Source: Otatea glauca
Lineage: Eukaryota > Streptophyta > Magnoliopsida > Poales > Poaceae
Length of the DNA stretch: 64,000 bases
NCBI GenBank assembly: GCA_036346275.1
Contig: CM070713.1
Coordinates: 77,306,382 to 77,370,381, forward strand
Reading direction: 5' to 3'
Below are positions 46,519-58,637 of the stretch, piece by piece. The first letter of the stretch is position 1. The number at the start of each line of letters is the position of its first letter. The notes beneath the pieces are model-generated. The model did not search any database and was not told the origin of the DNA. It was given only the letters and a program-made list of their open reading frames with translations. The position numbers and the translations under genes are program-made.

Positions 46519-49500
46519 ATTCTAGGAAATGGTCATGCCGTACTAGACATGTTCTTGCATCTAGTAGCATGGGCTCGCTAATGATGTAATCAAATGGAGG
46601 AGGACACGGCACTCATATCAAATTATCAATCAGACTAGCAACCTTGATAAGGCAACGTCTGATTGGGGATATGTGCAGACCAAGTGCGATATAGACCCCA
46701 AACCGGTGACTGTATGCTTGACAGCTATGCCAGGTTCTCCATAATCATGATGCTAACCATTCCTTTTTTTTCTTTGCTTTCTTACTTTTGATGATGGCAT
46801 GATGCTAACCATTCGCGAATAAATAAACTTAGACCTTTTCACGAGAAAAAGTTTGGACTTTATCTCTCACATTCGGATGACAATCGCAAAGACGGGACGC
46901 TGAACTTTATCCAATAGATTAGGCATGCAACGGTCATGCCATATTACCATCTTTTTCTTCTGCCGTAAATTTTATTGGGCAGGCGTACCACGTAACGGAG
47001 GAACATTCTTTCGCTCTGCCCTGCCACGCGTATTCCCAATTTGCATATATCCCCTTTTGTACGTTCCATGTTCATTTTGATCACAACTCTGATGCGGTTG
47101 CATGCATGTGGCAAAAACAAGCATATTCATCATGTCGACGGATTGCATATTTCGTATACTACATACATATGCCCAATTGTTCATCGAATGCAGCTCAGAA
47201 ATCTGGACTTGAGAAGATGTCGCCATATCGGTGAGGTCGTGCAAGGAAGCTTTGCAGAGATCGATCTACCGTGCGCATGATTTAAGCTTAGAGTTGGCTT
47301 GACAGACTAGCAATCAGAAGAGTACTGGAGCACAAGTCATTTTCGTGCATGTTCCCCGTGGCCGGCTCCCAGGTCCCCACCATGCGGGCATGGGCTGGTG
47401 CAACTGATACCCAAGTCCCAAGCAGACGTGCGGTTATGTATATTATAAAAATGGTCTCGTCCTCTACCACAGAAGCAGCCGCATGCATACCGCACTCTCC
47501 TATCTACATAGCACGCTAGGCTCGACAAGATATACCCTCCAACCATGCTCGGTATAAGGGCATCTTAGTGCCAATCACCTGTAGAGTAGGTGGCACATGT
47601 CACCCACCGATACTTCCGTAGTCGAGAAGATAGCTAGATAAAAAAAAAGACTACATACACACAGGCTTGGCTGAAGAGTGGTGCGCGTGCGTGCGCCTAA
47701 CAATTCCAAGCTGGTTTGGTTAGTGGGCCCGTGGATCACCCTGGGCCCAAGCGGCTTTCTCGCCGCGCGGTCGTGGCCCACATGAAGAAAAGAGCCGAAC
47801 GAGGACGTCCTCGTCGCTGTCGCCAATTTTTACCTTAATTTGTTTCCCTTAGTTTTTTTGACGTCAATTTGGGCAAGACCGTCAGGTCAAGTGTTCAGAA
47901 ACATCCACAAAACACAATGCAAGTATGCGGTGGATAAGGTTTGGATGGCTTATAGCGCGACCAAGGATCTTGCTTAGCAGACTTGATGCGGTCAACAATC
48001 AATCAATCTGAAGCATTAGATTTTCATCGTATACACTTACTAGTTCGAAAAGAGTTGTACTTTGTACCGGTAGTTGCTACCACGGATGGGTGTAGATTTG
48101 ATTAATTCAACCGCAACAAAAGCGGCCGAACCTAAACAAATGTTGCAGGCAGTACTTCGCTGAAGTGTACGACTCGTCTTAAATCGAAGCCGAACTTCTG
48201 TACGACTTCGTCTCTCCCTTCCCTTTCGTGCATAGATATACAGAGGCAGCAACCGTACGATTTCAGGTTCCAATTTAAAGGGCACGCAAAGTAGTATCGA
48301 CGGCAATTATCTATAACATATCTTTATACTATCTAAAGATAGCGCTAAAAATAACTTATACAATGAATCGTCTATATAGTTGTATGTAATAGTCTTTTAT
48401 GCAATTAATAGACTGTTTATACAATGATATATAAAATATAAAACCTTTTATAAAATTGTCTGTTAAATAGTGACAACAGTTTTCTTTCTCTTCTTCCATC
48501 ACATAAAATCCTACCTGATATGATCATACACAGCTAATATGTACCACAGTCTTCAATTATGCAGGGCCAGATCAATTTATTCACCGGAGAAACCAGTGCA
48601 AGTGGTACATGCATAACTGGCAGTAAGTCGGTACAAGCCAGTAGTTTTGTGTTTCCATGAGTCATTTTCCTGCTGATAAATTGAATTCATCAGAGAACTG
48701 GATTGACGTACGATACTCGCTTCCGGTCTTCGCCGGAGTAAGCTTTGGGACATGTTGCGCGATGGGCCAATCAGCCAAAATTGATAAGCACCATTCCCTC
48801 GTAGGTGGATAATTGAAGAGATCGTTGTTTTTTTCCTTTTGGAGAGACGATTTATTATGAGCAGGTAGCATCTTTTCTTTTCTAGTGGCAACAAACACTT
48901 CATACACTTCAGCACACGATAGACTCGGCACATACGCATATACGACCTTGGAAACTCTCATACTGTAATCAAAGGAAACGATAGCGGAGTATTTTCGTTG
49001 TTATTAACCCTAGATTTCGTGAACCTTGTCACACAAAGCTCGTCGTAAACATTTCCTCTCAGGAAGAAAACACAAACTTTGCAGATATGAGGATAGGAAG
49101 CACCTTCTCAAGCATATCCACAACATAGTTGTCCAAACTCCAAAACACACAGTGTAATGCTAGGCAGGAACCAAACAGAAAACGTCTCGCATCGGCACCG
49201 TAGAATCTCAACCGACAAGAAAGAAAAAGTTGATAGCACAAGCTAAACTTGATGGACTCTTCCTAAGCTGTATTTTTATCCCCGAACAACTCAAAAAAGT
49301 ATACAATTACTAATACGGATTCTGTGAAAAAAAGAAATCTCATGCATGTCTGCTGTTGTCGTGTACTGTAATAAATTTTCGGTTTTACTATTTTATGGTC
49401 ACTCGCAGGCTTCTATATGTGCGCTTTGCATGTGGGAGCGACGCATGGAGCCATGGAGTCAGGCGTAGAGCCATCCATTCCGGTTGTTGTGGCGGGAAGA

Positions 49501-49560
49501 ATTGGGCAGAAGATGTAGCATGGGCGAATGGTGGATAGACTTGCTTGTCTGCTTTCATAC
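46519..49560. other. Intergenic, no gene recognised
   Basis: About 3 kb without a recognisable gene. The longest open frames (48577-48939 and 48662-48961, minus, 99-120 codons) contain no known motif. 48310-48480 is AT-rich. No element boundaries with TSDs were found. Confidence 0.45.
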
Positions 49561-49561
49561 T

Positions 49562-50278
49562 GAATTTTTTGATTTTTTTTTCTAGTTGAAATTTTCTAAT
49601 TCAAAAAATTTTCGACTTCAATTTTAAATCGAAACTTTTTAAACCAAAAGTTTTTTAAATCAAAATTTTTTGAACCAAAAGCTTTTGAATCAAAAGTTTT
49701 ATGAGTTGAAACTTTTCGATTTAAAATTTTTCGAGTTGAAACTTTTTGCTTTGAAACTTTCTGATTTGAATTTTTTTGATGGGGTGGGGGAAGTGAGTAG
49801 GGAAAGGGAAAGCTGGAGATGGATGGAGAAGATGATACATGTCATTTTAAAAAGATGATTTTAAATTTGTTAGTTTGAGGTTAATCTCAAAATAGTCATT
49901 CCCTAAAATTTTTGGGTGCATATGATTTGAGGTTAATCTCACCGAATCCTTTTAGGGCATAACAGGGTTCCGACATGTGGTAAGCCCTCGCCTTCCCCCA
50001 ACTGTGTGGCTCCCCCCTTGCACCCCTTCTTCCTCCTCTCGCCGCTCCAATTCATTGTACTCAAACTTTCAAAAAGCAAAAACTTTCAAATTAGATACTT
50101 TTGGATCGGAAAAATTCGAATCGAAAACCTCTCAAATCAGAAACTTTCAGATAAAAAAATTCAAATTGAAAACTTTCTGATCAGAAACTTCCACATCTGA
50201 AATTTTAAATATCGAAAAACTTCCATACCGGAAACTTTCACATGAAAAAATTCAACTCGGTTCAATATATTTCAACTT
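49562..50278. mobile_element. Foldback-like element: inverted arrays of one 15-bp minisatellite
   Basis: The left array (about 49562-49779) repeats a 15-bp unit like GATTTGAAACTTTCT. The right array (about 50060-50278) repeats TTCAAATCAGAAACT, which is its reverse complement. The spacer of about 280 bp has two TTTGAGGTTAATCTCA copies and a G-rich/C-rich pair. Because 15 is divisible by 3, open frames run through both arrays as pentapeptides (such as ELKLF DLKFF), which I regard as incidental. Tandem-repeat-filled terminal inverted repeats define FoldBack elements; superfamily and TSD were not determined. Confidence 0.65.
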
Positions 50279-50643
50279 GATTTTCGGTGGAGTTTCAACA
50301 GATTTCGAGAGAGAGAAAGAACTCGGGAAGGGCAAATTCTGGCTTGGACCTCGCGTCGGCGTATGGCTCCAGACGTGTAGTTCCTGGCATGTGCAGGACT
50401 CTGGCAGCGCAAGGCTCCGATGGTGTGTGGTGGCACGGAGAACGGAAGTGCAGCTCCCATGGTAGCTCAGCTACGATGGCCCGTGGTGACGCGGATGACC
50501 GGACGTGCCACTCCCGACACAAGTGTAGTGCCAGGCAGCGCGCGGAGTACTGGAGCTAAGCTCCTCTAGCGGCGCATGGTGGTGCGGAGTACAGACCGCA
50601 ACTCCCCCTGGCGGCGTGTAGTTTTAGCGGCGTAGTAGGCTAC
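50279..50643. repeat. GC-rich stretch with imperfect ~57-bp repetition
   Basis: Segments near 50394, 50457, 50516 and 50563 share TGGTGGTGCGGAGTAC/GCAGCTCCC-like wording with many differences. Open frames on both strands are probably by-products. No gene is recognised. Confidence 0.35.
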
Positions 50644-50651
50644 GAGGAGAG

Positions 50652-51146
50652 TACAGATGAAAACAGGTCAGATACCGAATACATATTGTTCTTCTCATAT
50701 TTTTTTTCCGGATTCGGAGCTAGATACGGATACAAATCCTGGTTATTTAGGATACGAACACGGGACAGATATATGACGGATTCGGATCGAAAATGGATAA
50801 AGATATACAGATAATGCAAGCATTTATAGAGTAAAATATTTTGAATCAAACCATACGAGTACATGACCATAATAACAAGTCATATATCAACTAAACACAA
50901 TAAATTCATAGAAAGAATGTGCTACTTGAGGATCAATATTTATCAAGATAAATGGCTTACAATGGAAAATATGTAATAAATAGGCTAAGTTTTGCCGAAC
51001 AAGACTCACATATCCTAATTGGAAAAAAATCTCATATCCAGCTCCCATTCCGGATCTAGCTTGATAGTCAAAATCTTTCCCGAATCCGATCTTAATTGGA
51101 TTTGACTCTGAATCTAATAAAAAATATCTAGCCCGTTTTTAATTTA
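50652..51146. mobile_element. Ac-like hAT MITE, about 495 bp
   Basis: The left end TACAGATGAAAACAGGTCAGA resembles Ac-type ends (T/CAGGGATGAAAACGG). The right end in reverse complement begins TAAATTAAAAACGGGCTAGA. Candidate 8-bp TSDs are GAGGAGAG (50644-50651) and GAAGAGTA (51147-51154), 6 of 8 alike. The interior is AT-rich with GGATTCGGAT/ATCCGAT-type subterminal repeats. No transposase. Confidence 0.55.
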
Positions 51147-51959
51147 GAAGAGTAGGAGAGAAAGGGAAGAAGCACATGAGTCAAGAAAAGAAAAGAAAAA
51201 AGCCAAGTACTCTCCACATGTCCTCATCACGATGAGCCATATATTGTTGACGTGGCGTGCATCCAGTACCGTCCATACGGGAGCAATAGTGAGGGCCTTC
51301 AAATTAGTAAAACTTGTTGTAAAACGTAATCGTTCACTCACGATCAATCGATAGCACGCCAACGAAATCACACGGATAGGAACAGGGAGCACATAGAATA
51401 TAGGGGTGGAACTCTTTTGCTTTTTATTAGATTGATCTCTTGTATAAGGAGGTGCCCAATATATAATAGAAGGTAGCAAGAGATGGATTCGGATTCTCCC
51501 ACCAATAGATAGAGTCCTTCCAAACATGGATTGGAATTCTATCTATATCATAACACTCCCCCTTGGACGAATACCGCGTAATGCACATGCCTCGTTAAAA
51601 ACTTCACTCAAAAACCCAATAAGAAAAATGAGATGGAGAAAAGAGTACATTGCACTCGCACTCTATGTTGCACTAGTTGTCTCATTAAAAACCTTCATGT
51701 GAGAAAACTTCAGGAAAACTCACTAAGGAAAAAAAAGTACAACTTACAATCTTTTGGATTTATGTTAGGATCTTCAGGATCGCAATAAGGGTTATGGTTC
51801 AAGGATTTACTCCCCTAAAATTTGCATATCTCTAAGTCTTCTCGTTCTAATGCCTTTAACACATCTTAGTTTGCAAAATTTTATTTCACTGCTCTTTTGG
51901 AGTTTGTGAGGATAGAATAACTTAGGAGCAATATGTTTCGTGATATTGCTCTTCACATA

Positions 51960-52560
51960 ACCCATTTGCATTTATGCAACACAAGCAATATTATCTTCAT
52001 AGATAATCGTGGGGGTATCTACGATGTTAAGGCCACATGACTTCTGGATGTGATTAATCACACGTCGTAGCCAAACACATTCACGCGAGGCTTCATACAG
52101 AGCTATGATCTCTGAGTGGTTGGTAGAAGTAGCTATCAAAGTCTATTTACAAGACCGTCAAGAAACGGCTGCACCACCGCAGAGAAATACAAAACCAGTC
52201 TGTGATTTGGCACTGTGGGGATCAGACAGATAGCCAACATCCGTATATCCCACCATGATTAAGTCTTGATTCTTCTGGAAAAACAATCCAACATCTTGAG
52301 TACCTTGGATGTATCTAAGTAAAGTCTTGACACTAGCCCAATGTCTTCTGGTTGGGTTGCACTGTGTCTTGCTAGCAAATTCACTACGAATGCAATATCA
52401 GGCCTCGTGCAATTCACGAGATACATAAGCGCTCCAATAGCACTTAGATATGGGACTTCAGGTCCTAAGACTTCCTCATTTTTCGTCCTTGGTCTGAAAG
52501 GGTCTTTATCCACTTCAAGGGATCTCACGACACCCGTCAAACTTAGTCATGAGTAAGTAT
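51960..52560 (-). pseudogene. Copia pol remnant: RT C-terminal part and RNase H
   Basis: The minus-strand frame 52540-52259 holds SLEVDKDPFRP, PEVPYLSAIGALMYLVNCT and RPDIAFVVNLLARHS, the familiar copia RT C-terminal block. After frame breaks, SDPHSAKSQTGFVFLCGG and HSEIIALYEASRECVWLR of RNase H follow toward 51960, with stops between them. The YVDD catalytic region of RT is absent, so this cannot be an active polymerase. Confidence 0.82.
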
Positions 52561-52850
52561 TCTGTACCATCCTCATTTTCAGTCTCTATATGGAAACCAG
52601 TTAGACGGATGTCTTTAAAACTTAGAAGAGTGCGACTGGACTCAGGGTATAATAGGGCATTCTCTATAATTATACGAGTGCCCATAGAGAGAACTATGAT
52701 GGCTCTTTCGGTGCCAACAATGAGAGCATCACTTCCGACGATGGTCATAATATTTCTAGTTTTCTTAATTAAAGTCTGAAAATATTTAGTTTTCCTAAGA
52801 ATTGTATTTGTGGTGCAACTGTCTATCAGACAGATTTTCTCCTCCGCCAT
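52515..52850 (-). pseudogene. Copia protease-region remnant
   Basis: The frame contains CLIDSCTTNTILRKTKYF, an aspartic-protease-like D-S-C triad region, then IIIENALLYPESSRTLLSFKD, typical of the gag-pre-integrase protease segment. It runs directly into the junction with the RT fragment at about 52515-52560, so the integrase core between them has been deleted. Confidence 0.78.
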
Positions 52851-53294
52851 TGGATTATACAGATGTTCTATATTAAAGATATAAAATTAATCAAACATTT
52901 GTTGCAAAAGGAATAAATAATATAGAACAAGCATAACATGATTAAATAAATTTCCTAAAAAATAACACTTTATTGAATTTGACCGATAATCACTCAATAG
53001 GAGTATAGACCACTGTTCATTTAGGAACACAAAAACTAAACTAATAAAAGAGACTTTTAAGGAGACTCTAAAGGATAATGTGACATCGACTTTAAAAGAA
53101 AAACTGGGGGACTACTACATGTCTCCATACAAATCATTTATATCATCCTCCTAGAATTCATCATTATTCTTCTGGAATTCTTTTAACTCATCCCCAATAA
53201 GATCATCCTCTTCTATGGGAGTATCACCATATCCAAGAAGGCAATTTTTGGATTCTTATGTGGGGTCGGAGACTTGATCATCATTCAATTCCAT

Positions 53295-55525
53295 TTAATT
53301 GTCAACAACACGTTGAGTAATGAAATGTGCCTCCGCTTTATTCCTTTGATTCTTCTGGAATCTCTCAGTGGATTTCATATAAAGTTCTACCAAATGCTTT
53401 GGGGTGCGGCATGTACGTGACCAATGATTAGTACATCCACACCTAAAGCATGGCTGTTTAGGATCATTTGACTTATTTGCTGGTCCATTCTTCTGGAAGC
53501 GACCTGATCCATTTTCTTTTGTTTTCCACTTGGATTTACCTCTTCCTCTATGATTTTTGTTATTTTTCCATTTGTCATCTTTCTGTCTTTGGCCCTTTCT
53601 GCGGCCTCGGCTATTACTAACCTGCTGAGCGTTTGCATGTGCTTCAGGCAACTCATGACTCCCACTAGGTAGGACTTGATGATTCTTCATTAGAAGTTCA
53701 TCATGCTTTTTTACTTCTAGCAGAATGCATATCAACTCAGAGTACTTCTGGTACTTTGCATGACGATACTGTTGTTAGTGTTATGCCCTTGAGGCAATCA
53801 TTTAGATGATTGTAACATGACTATGTTTATGAATAATAATATGATTATTGGTCCAATGAATGTATATCATTGTATTGATCAACAAGTATGTGACTTGCTT
53901 ATAAAGCTCTTTATTTATTGATGTAATTCGATAAATATCTCTGATCGGATATCATCATATAGGACAACGATGAATAGATCAGCACATGTAGTGATCGATG
54001 ATCATGCTTCATAGATCATGGGATATGGAGATATCATCTATACATTGTGGACGCATGTTGAAGAGCATGGGTTAGATAGACCCGCAATGGGACACTGCGA
54101 GAATGTTACATTGTTATGTGTTATCAGTGTATCTCATACATAGTAGATGTATATGATTCTTAGACCTGAGATTGTCATATTCCCTACATGTGTAATAGTT
54201 TTCCTTGGGGCTATCAAACACTACTTCCTAACCAGATAGTTATAAAGGTAGCTTTCATGTTTACTATAAAACGTACAGAGGGAAGTGAGCAGTCAAGATG
54301 GAATTTGTCACTCCAATAAAACGAAGATATATGACAAGGCCACTCATGTGATATGATTAAGGAAGTGCACGACCATGCTGTGATTGAGGAGTCAATCACA
54401 ACTTATTAATATATCACGGATACGAGAGATGGATTGAATCATCAAAGGATGACATGCTTCTCACCTTGAGTTCAATCTTCATATACTTGGTAAAGGGATT
54501 ATTACATGAGTACTTTTGATAGGTTCTGTGCGATTTGATCATAGTATATTTGGGAGTTGGCATACTTTGCAAGGAGCCGCTACCAACTATTGGATTGAAA
54601 AGGAGTTTTCCTAATCCATGTCCAAACGTACGCGAACCTGCAGGGTCACACACTTAATGGGCTGGGACGCATTAATTTGGATTGGATCCGTAATTAATGG
54701 ACCTCGTGGGCTTAGCACACTAATAGACCCTGGTTTAGGGTTTCATCTCGTGGCTATATAAGGAGTGGAGGAGGGTGGGCGTAGCGTGTGCTTTTCATGG
54801 TTTAGAAGTGTTTCACCCGAAACCCTAGTCTCCACCTCTCGCTGCCCCTGCCGAGCGACCAGGTGCTTGCACACCGACGCACGACGTTCCATCCCTGGAC
54901 GTGTGGACTACTGCGGTAACGCTGCTACGACTGCGACATGGGAGAACGATTCACGGCGAGGCGAGGACGATCCACTCTATCGACGCAACGACTGCAGCGA
55001 GGACGATCCACTACATCGACGCGCAAAGGATTCCACGTTCCTCTTCAACTGTTGCTGCAGTATCCTCATGTTGGGGTGAAATGTGCACAAAGTCTTATCA
55101 ATCTTTTCAACTTCTGTAATCTTCTGGTCACAGAATGCTAGTTTGGTAACAATTTTGTGCATGACAGAGTTGTACGGTGCCACTGACTTGAAATCTTCGA
55201 AGCGTAGGAGGGTCCATTTCCGTTGTGCTTCTGGCAATATAACAGATCTTTCCGGTTATATCGTTCCTTCAGAGAATTTCATAGTCAGCGGGTCCTCCTC
55301 CATTAAATATTCGGCTTTCAGGTCCGCATGGAGATGGTGCCTCAGGAAGTGCAAAGCTGCACATTTAGCAGCTTCAGGGAGAGCAGGGGTATCAACTTCA
55401 GGCTGGAAAATTGCAGCTCCAAGAGATCAGGCTGTCAAGTTGATCTTGGCATCCATTGCCCAAGTGAGGTAGTTGCTGCCATTCAGGGCAAACTCAGTAA
55501 ATTCTTTCTTGACGATGTTAGACAT
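53295..55525 (-). pseudogene. Copia gag, split by a solo LTR
   Basis: Begins at the ATG 55525-55523 with FTEFALNGSNYLTWAMDAK, a copia gag start. It has stops near 55430 and 55250, then LLRFEDFKSVAPYNSVMHKI. The solo LTR 53773-55047 interrupts it between RILQQQ and YRHA; the frame matches on both sides once one TSD copy and the LTR are discounted. The C-terminal part (53735-53295) has the CX2CX4HX4C zinc knuckle (CFRCGCTNHWSRTC, about 53455-53410) after a basic GRRKGQRQK region. Non-functional. Confidence 0.85.
53773..55047 (+). mobile_element. Solo LTR, 1275 bp, TSD ACTGT, inside copia gag
   Basis: Starts TGTTAGTGTTATGCCCTTGA and ends CCTCTTCA, with a perfect TSD ACTGT at 53768-53772 and 55048-55052. 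It carries TTTAGGGTTTCATCTCGTGG then TATATAAGG (about 54754) on the plus strand, giving its transcription direction. The 3' part is GC-rich with repeats of CGAGGACGATCCACT. No interior remains. Confidence 0.88.
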
Positions 55526-56980
55526 ATCTTATATGCAAGCAAAACAGAGATTTTACTTCAGGTAAAATATTATTTTGCATGCTTATTATTGAATTAGTAA
55601 AGTTTTGGACTATATCTATTCAGTAGATAATTATCATATATTTTTCGGGATTTTCCTAGCATTTTTCATAATTTTCTGCTAATTATTATGCAATTTTCAG
55701 AATTACCAATTAATAGAAAAACTTCAACTTGAAATAATCATGACGTAATTCTAAGAAAATTAATCCAGAGTCATTAAACTCATATTACGCAATCTGAAAT
55801 TTTCTAGAATTTTTTCTAGCATTTTTCATCTTTTTTCTGTTAATTACCAAGTAATTTTCAGAATTACTAAATAACAGGAAACAATATGTCCAGCACGTAT
55901 AAACATGACATAAAGCTAGAAAATAAACCCAGAGCGTAGGATTTTCAAAGATGTGCTAAAAACTAATTTATCAAAATTTTACGGAAGCCCATAAACCTAA
56001 AAGACTATTTTTTCTAGGATTTAATGCCAAAATTTCAAATTTTAATAACATTTTTTTCTTTTCGGGTGGGCCGCCAGGTGCTTTCAGCCTTAAAGGCCAT
56101 CCAGCCGATTCGGTCTCATAACTAGCCAGCCCGTTGGCCCATATGGCAACCAGTCCGCTCGAGACACTCAACAGGAGGCCGACGGCTAGGGTTCCTAATC
56201 CCTAGTCACCATGACTGTGTGCTCGAACGCCACAATGCCGCTGCCGACACTGCAGGCAAGACGTCATTTGTGAGCACCGCTGCCACCGACGCCGCCTTGT
56301 TTGCGAGCACCGTCGCCATCAAACGCGATGCTTCGAGCGTCGGTGCGGTGCGATGCATCCGAGGGTGGTAGCACGACAGACGAGGAGCCACCGCCGTCGA
56401 GCGCGACGTTTCGGGCACCGGTGCGCGTGCGATGCTTTGAGCATGTCGTCGTCGAGCGTGACGCTTCGGGCGCAGGCGCGCGCGAGATGAGCCTGAGGAC
56501 GGCAGCGCGATAGGCGAGAAGTGTCGCGACGACGTTTCAGGCGCCAGTGCGATGCGATGCTTTGGGTGTGTCGCCACTACTCGCATCACCGAGTGCGATA
56601 GCCGATGGGCACGCCGCTGATCGCATCGGGCGTGGTCATCGTCGCTTCTCGCGGGTGACTTCAGGCAGGCAGATTATAACACAGCTTCGGGCCGGTGAGT
56701 TTTGGGGCGTAGGGCCGAGACCAGATGAACGATATATATATATATATATATTTCATATTTTGATTATCAGTTAGAACAACCAATCCAAATTGATGCTTAG
56801 GTTAAAAGATTAATCTGCACATTGTGTACGACGATCTTTATGATCGACCGATGTATAGGAGCGCTTATGTAGGGCTTGCGGTAGCGTAAATCACGTGACG
56901 CATGATGAATTTGACGCAATGTCGATTGTCGCAGGGAGACGATCACCAATCAGCTACGGTAAAGCTTCGTGCTGATAACG
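55526..56980. other. Long leader between copia 5' LTR and gag
   Basis: About 1.45 kb, far longer than a normal copia leader. 55560-55980 is AT-rich with repeated TTTTCAGAATTAC-like wording; 56080-56720 is GC-rich and repeats GACGCTTCGGGCGC/GCGATGC-type motifs. A short (AT)n tract is at about 56731-56751. An undetected insertion or captured DNA is likely; no TSD-bounded unit was found. Confidence 0.5.
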
Positions 56981-57226
56981 TGTTGTAAAACGTAGTTATT
57001 CACTCACGATCAATCGACAGCATGCCAACGAAATCACACGAACAGGAACAAAGAGCACACAGAATATAGGGGTGGAACTCTTTTGCTTTTTATTAGATTG
57101 ATCTCTTGTACAAGGGAGTGCCTAATATATAGTAAAAAGGTAGCAAGAGATGAATTCGAATTCGCCCAGCAATAGATAGAGTCCTATCAAACATAGACCG
57201 GATTCTATCTATATCATAGCAAAACT

Positions 57227-58637
57227 GATATTTTTTTCGTACGAAAAATAAAAGAAATGTCCCCGGCTGGCTCTGCCACGCCTGGAGCCGTCCACGGGTC
57301 GCGTGACGTGGCGCAAGCGGCTCCTGGCCACACAGGAGACCACACGGCTCTGGTCAACTCAACTACGCCGCCTCCCTTCTTACCGGGCCCCACATGCAGC
57401 GACCGATCGCTTCCCAGTGCCAGCAGAGTCCCACTCGCCCACGAAAAACTAGCTATCGAAAATCTCCTGTCCAGAGTCCAAACCCGAACCAAATCACGCC
57501 ACTTAAATTTCCGCGATTCATAACGAATCGCCCTTAGTTAATCGAACGGACCGAAGCATTAAACCCACAAAAAAAAAGGGAGAAAAAAAAGAAGAGTAGA
57601 GGCGTGGAGAGGAGAAAGAGGAGGAGGAAGCGACGTTAGAGGGAGGGAGGGAGGCAGGGAGGGAGACCATCCCATTTGCGTACTAGTTCGGGTCCATTTG
57701 GGCGGCGGCGCACACAGTAGGAAGAGATCAGCGCGGCGCGAAGCGTCAAAACCCCCTCAGCCGCCGCCACCGTTGCAGGTGAGCGAGCCGATTCGACGGC
57801 TTTCCCCTTTTGTTTGCGGATTTTATTTTGGTGTTTCGTCGATCTGTGGAGGCTGTGCTTAGCTTTGATCGGCACTCTTCGGGCCTCTGTTGTTAATCTC
57901 TGAAAGCATCTGGCGGTTTGGACTCTGCGATTTCCCTATCCCTTTTTGACACTTCGCGTTTTTTTTTTTGAGCGATGTGGTTTAGGGTAGTCAAACAGTA
58001 ATTTTCGTAGGCTATTTGGGCGAGTTTTAGGTCAAAGTCTGAGATCGAGTGGCTGGTTTGTGCGGATTTTTGTTCTCAGAATGGTTTATGAATGTGCATC
58101 GCCACAAGAGACGCTTCGTGATCCTTCCTTACTTTATAAATAGAGATTAGAGAAATAAATTATCGTATCCTGTTTTGTTTGATTTGATGTTACTTTTTAG
58201 ATTCCGCCATGCGCTCTTCAGTGATTCTTCCTGAAAAATGCGATGTTTACCGAGTGAGTTATGTAAGGTACATACAGTTAGTTGTTTGGTGGCTTTCTGG
58301 TTGGATATTAGAGTGAGGTACAAGCCTGTTTGTTTCCACACAAAGGTGGATGCCACTAATTTGGGTGCTATTAGAAGCGAAAAAGTCGGTTCTGTACATC
58401 ATACATCGTAGGTTTAGCTCGATTCAATTTTGGTGATTCAAAGCTGAAAACATGATTTGACTTGTTGGGTAGATGCTACCACTGGACCGTGATCATCTAG
58501 AATGCTCACTTTTTGCTATCCTTATTGCTTCAGTGGTATAGATCCTTCTTCCTGATGATGTATGGCTGATATCTGCGTGCTCGGTCACACTACCGAAATG
58601 ACAATCTCCTTGCTTGCATGAGTATCAGGCATTTAAG
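57227..58637 (+). promoter_or_regulatory. Promoter, 5' UTR and leader intron of the DENN gene
   Basis: A purine-rich (GA) stretch at about 57570-57660 precedes a GC-rich leader exon ending at 57778 (GTTGCAG before GTGAGC). An intron of 850 bp (57779-58628) ends TATCAG, then GCATTTAAG leads to the start ATG. A large leader intron just after a GC-rich exon is common in plant genes and can enhance expression. The transcription start was not resolved. 57250-57450 is GC-rich and may be proximal promoter. Confidence 0.6.

Larger units (their letters stand above)
51315..57221 (-). mobile_element. Copia LTR retrotransposon, deleted, TSD AAACT
   Basis: Two 241-bp LTRs, 51315-51555 and 56981-57221, start TGTTATGA/TGCTATGA and end ACAACA on the minus strand. 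A perfect TSD AAACT lies at 51310-51314 and 57222-57226. Next to the 5' LTR is CGTTATCAGCACGA, a primer-binding-site type known from copia elements; next to the 3' LTR is the polypurine tract CAAGGGGGAG. The order gag, protease, RT/RNase H is copia-like, but integrase and most of the reverse transcriptase are missing. A solo LTR splits gag. Confidence 0.92.

Noticed and set aside
46307..46519. Open frame with a Tyr-Ile repeat
   Set aside because: It is the translation of the (TA)n microsatellite.
48577..48961. Overlapping 99- and 120-codon minus-strand open frames
   Set aside because: No recognisable motif, no intron/exon context, and ordinary composition; not enough to call a gene.
49670..49858. 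Pentapeptide-repeat protein
   Set aside because: The frame merely follows the 15-bp minisatellite; there is no start context or conserved pentapeptide-repeat family pattern.
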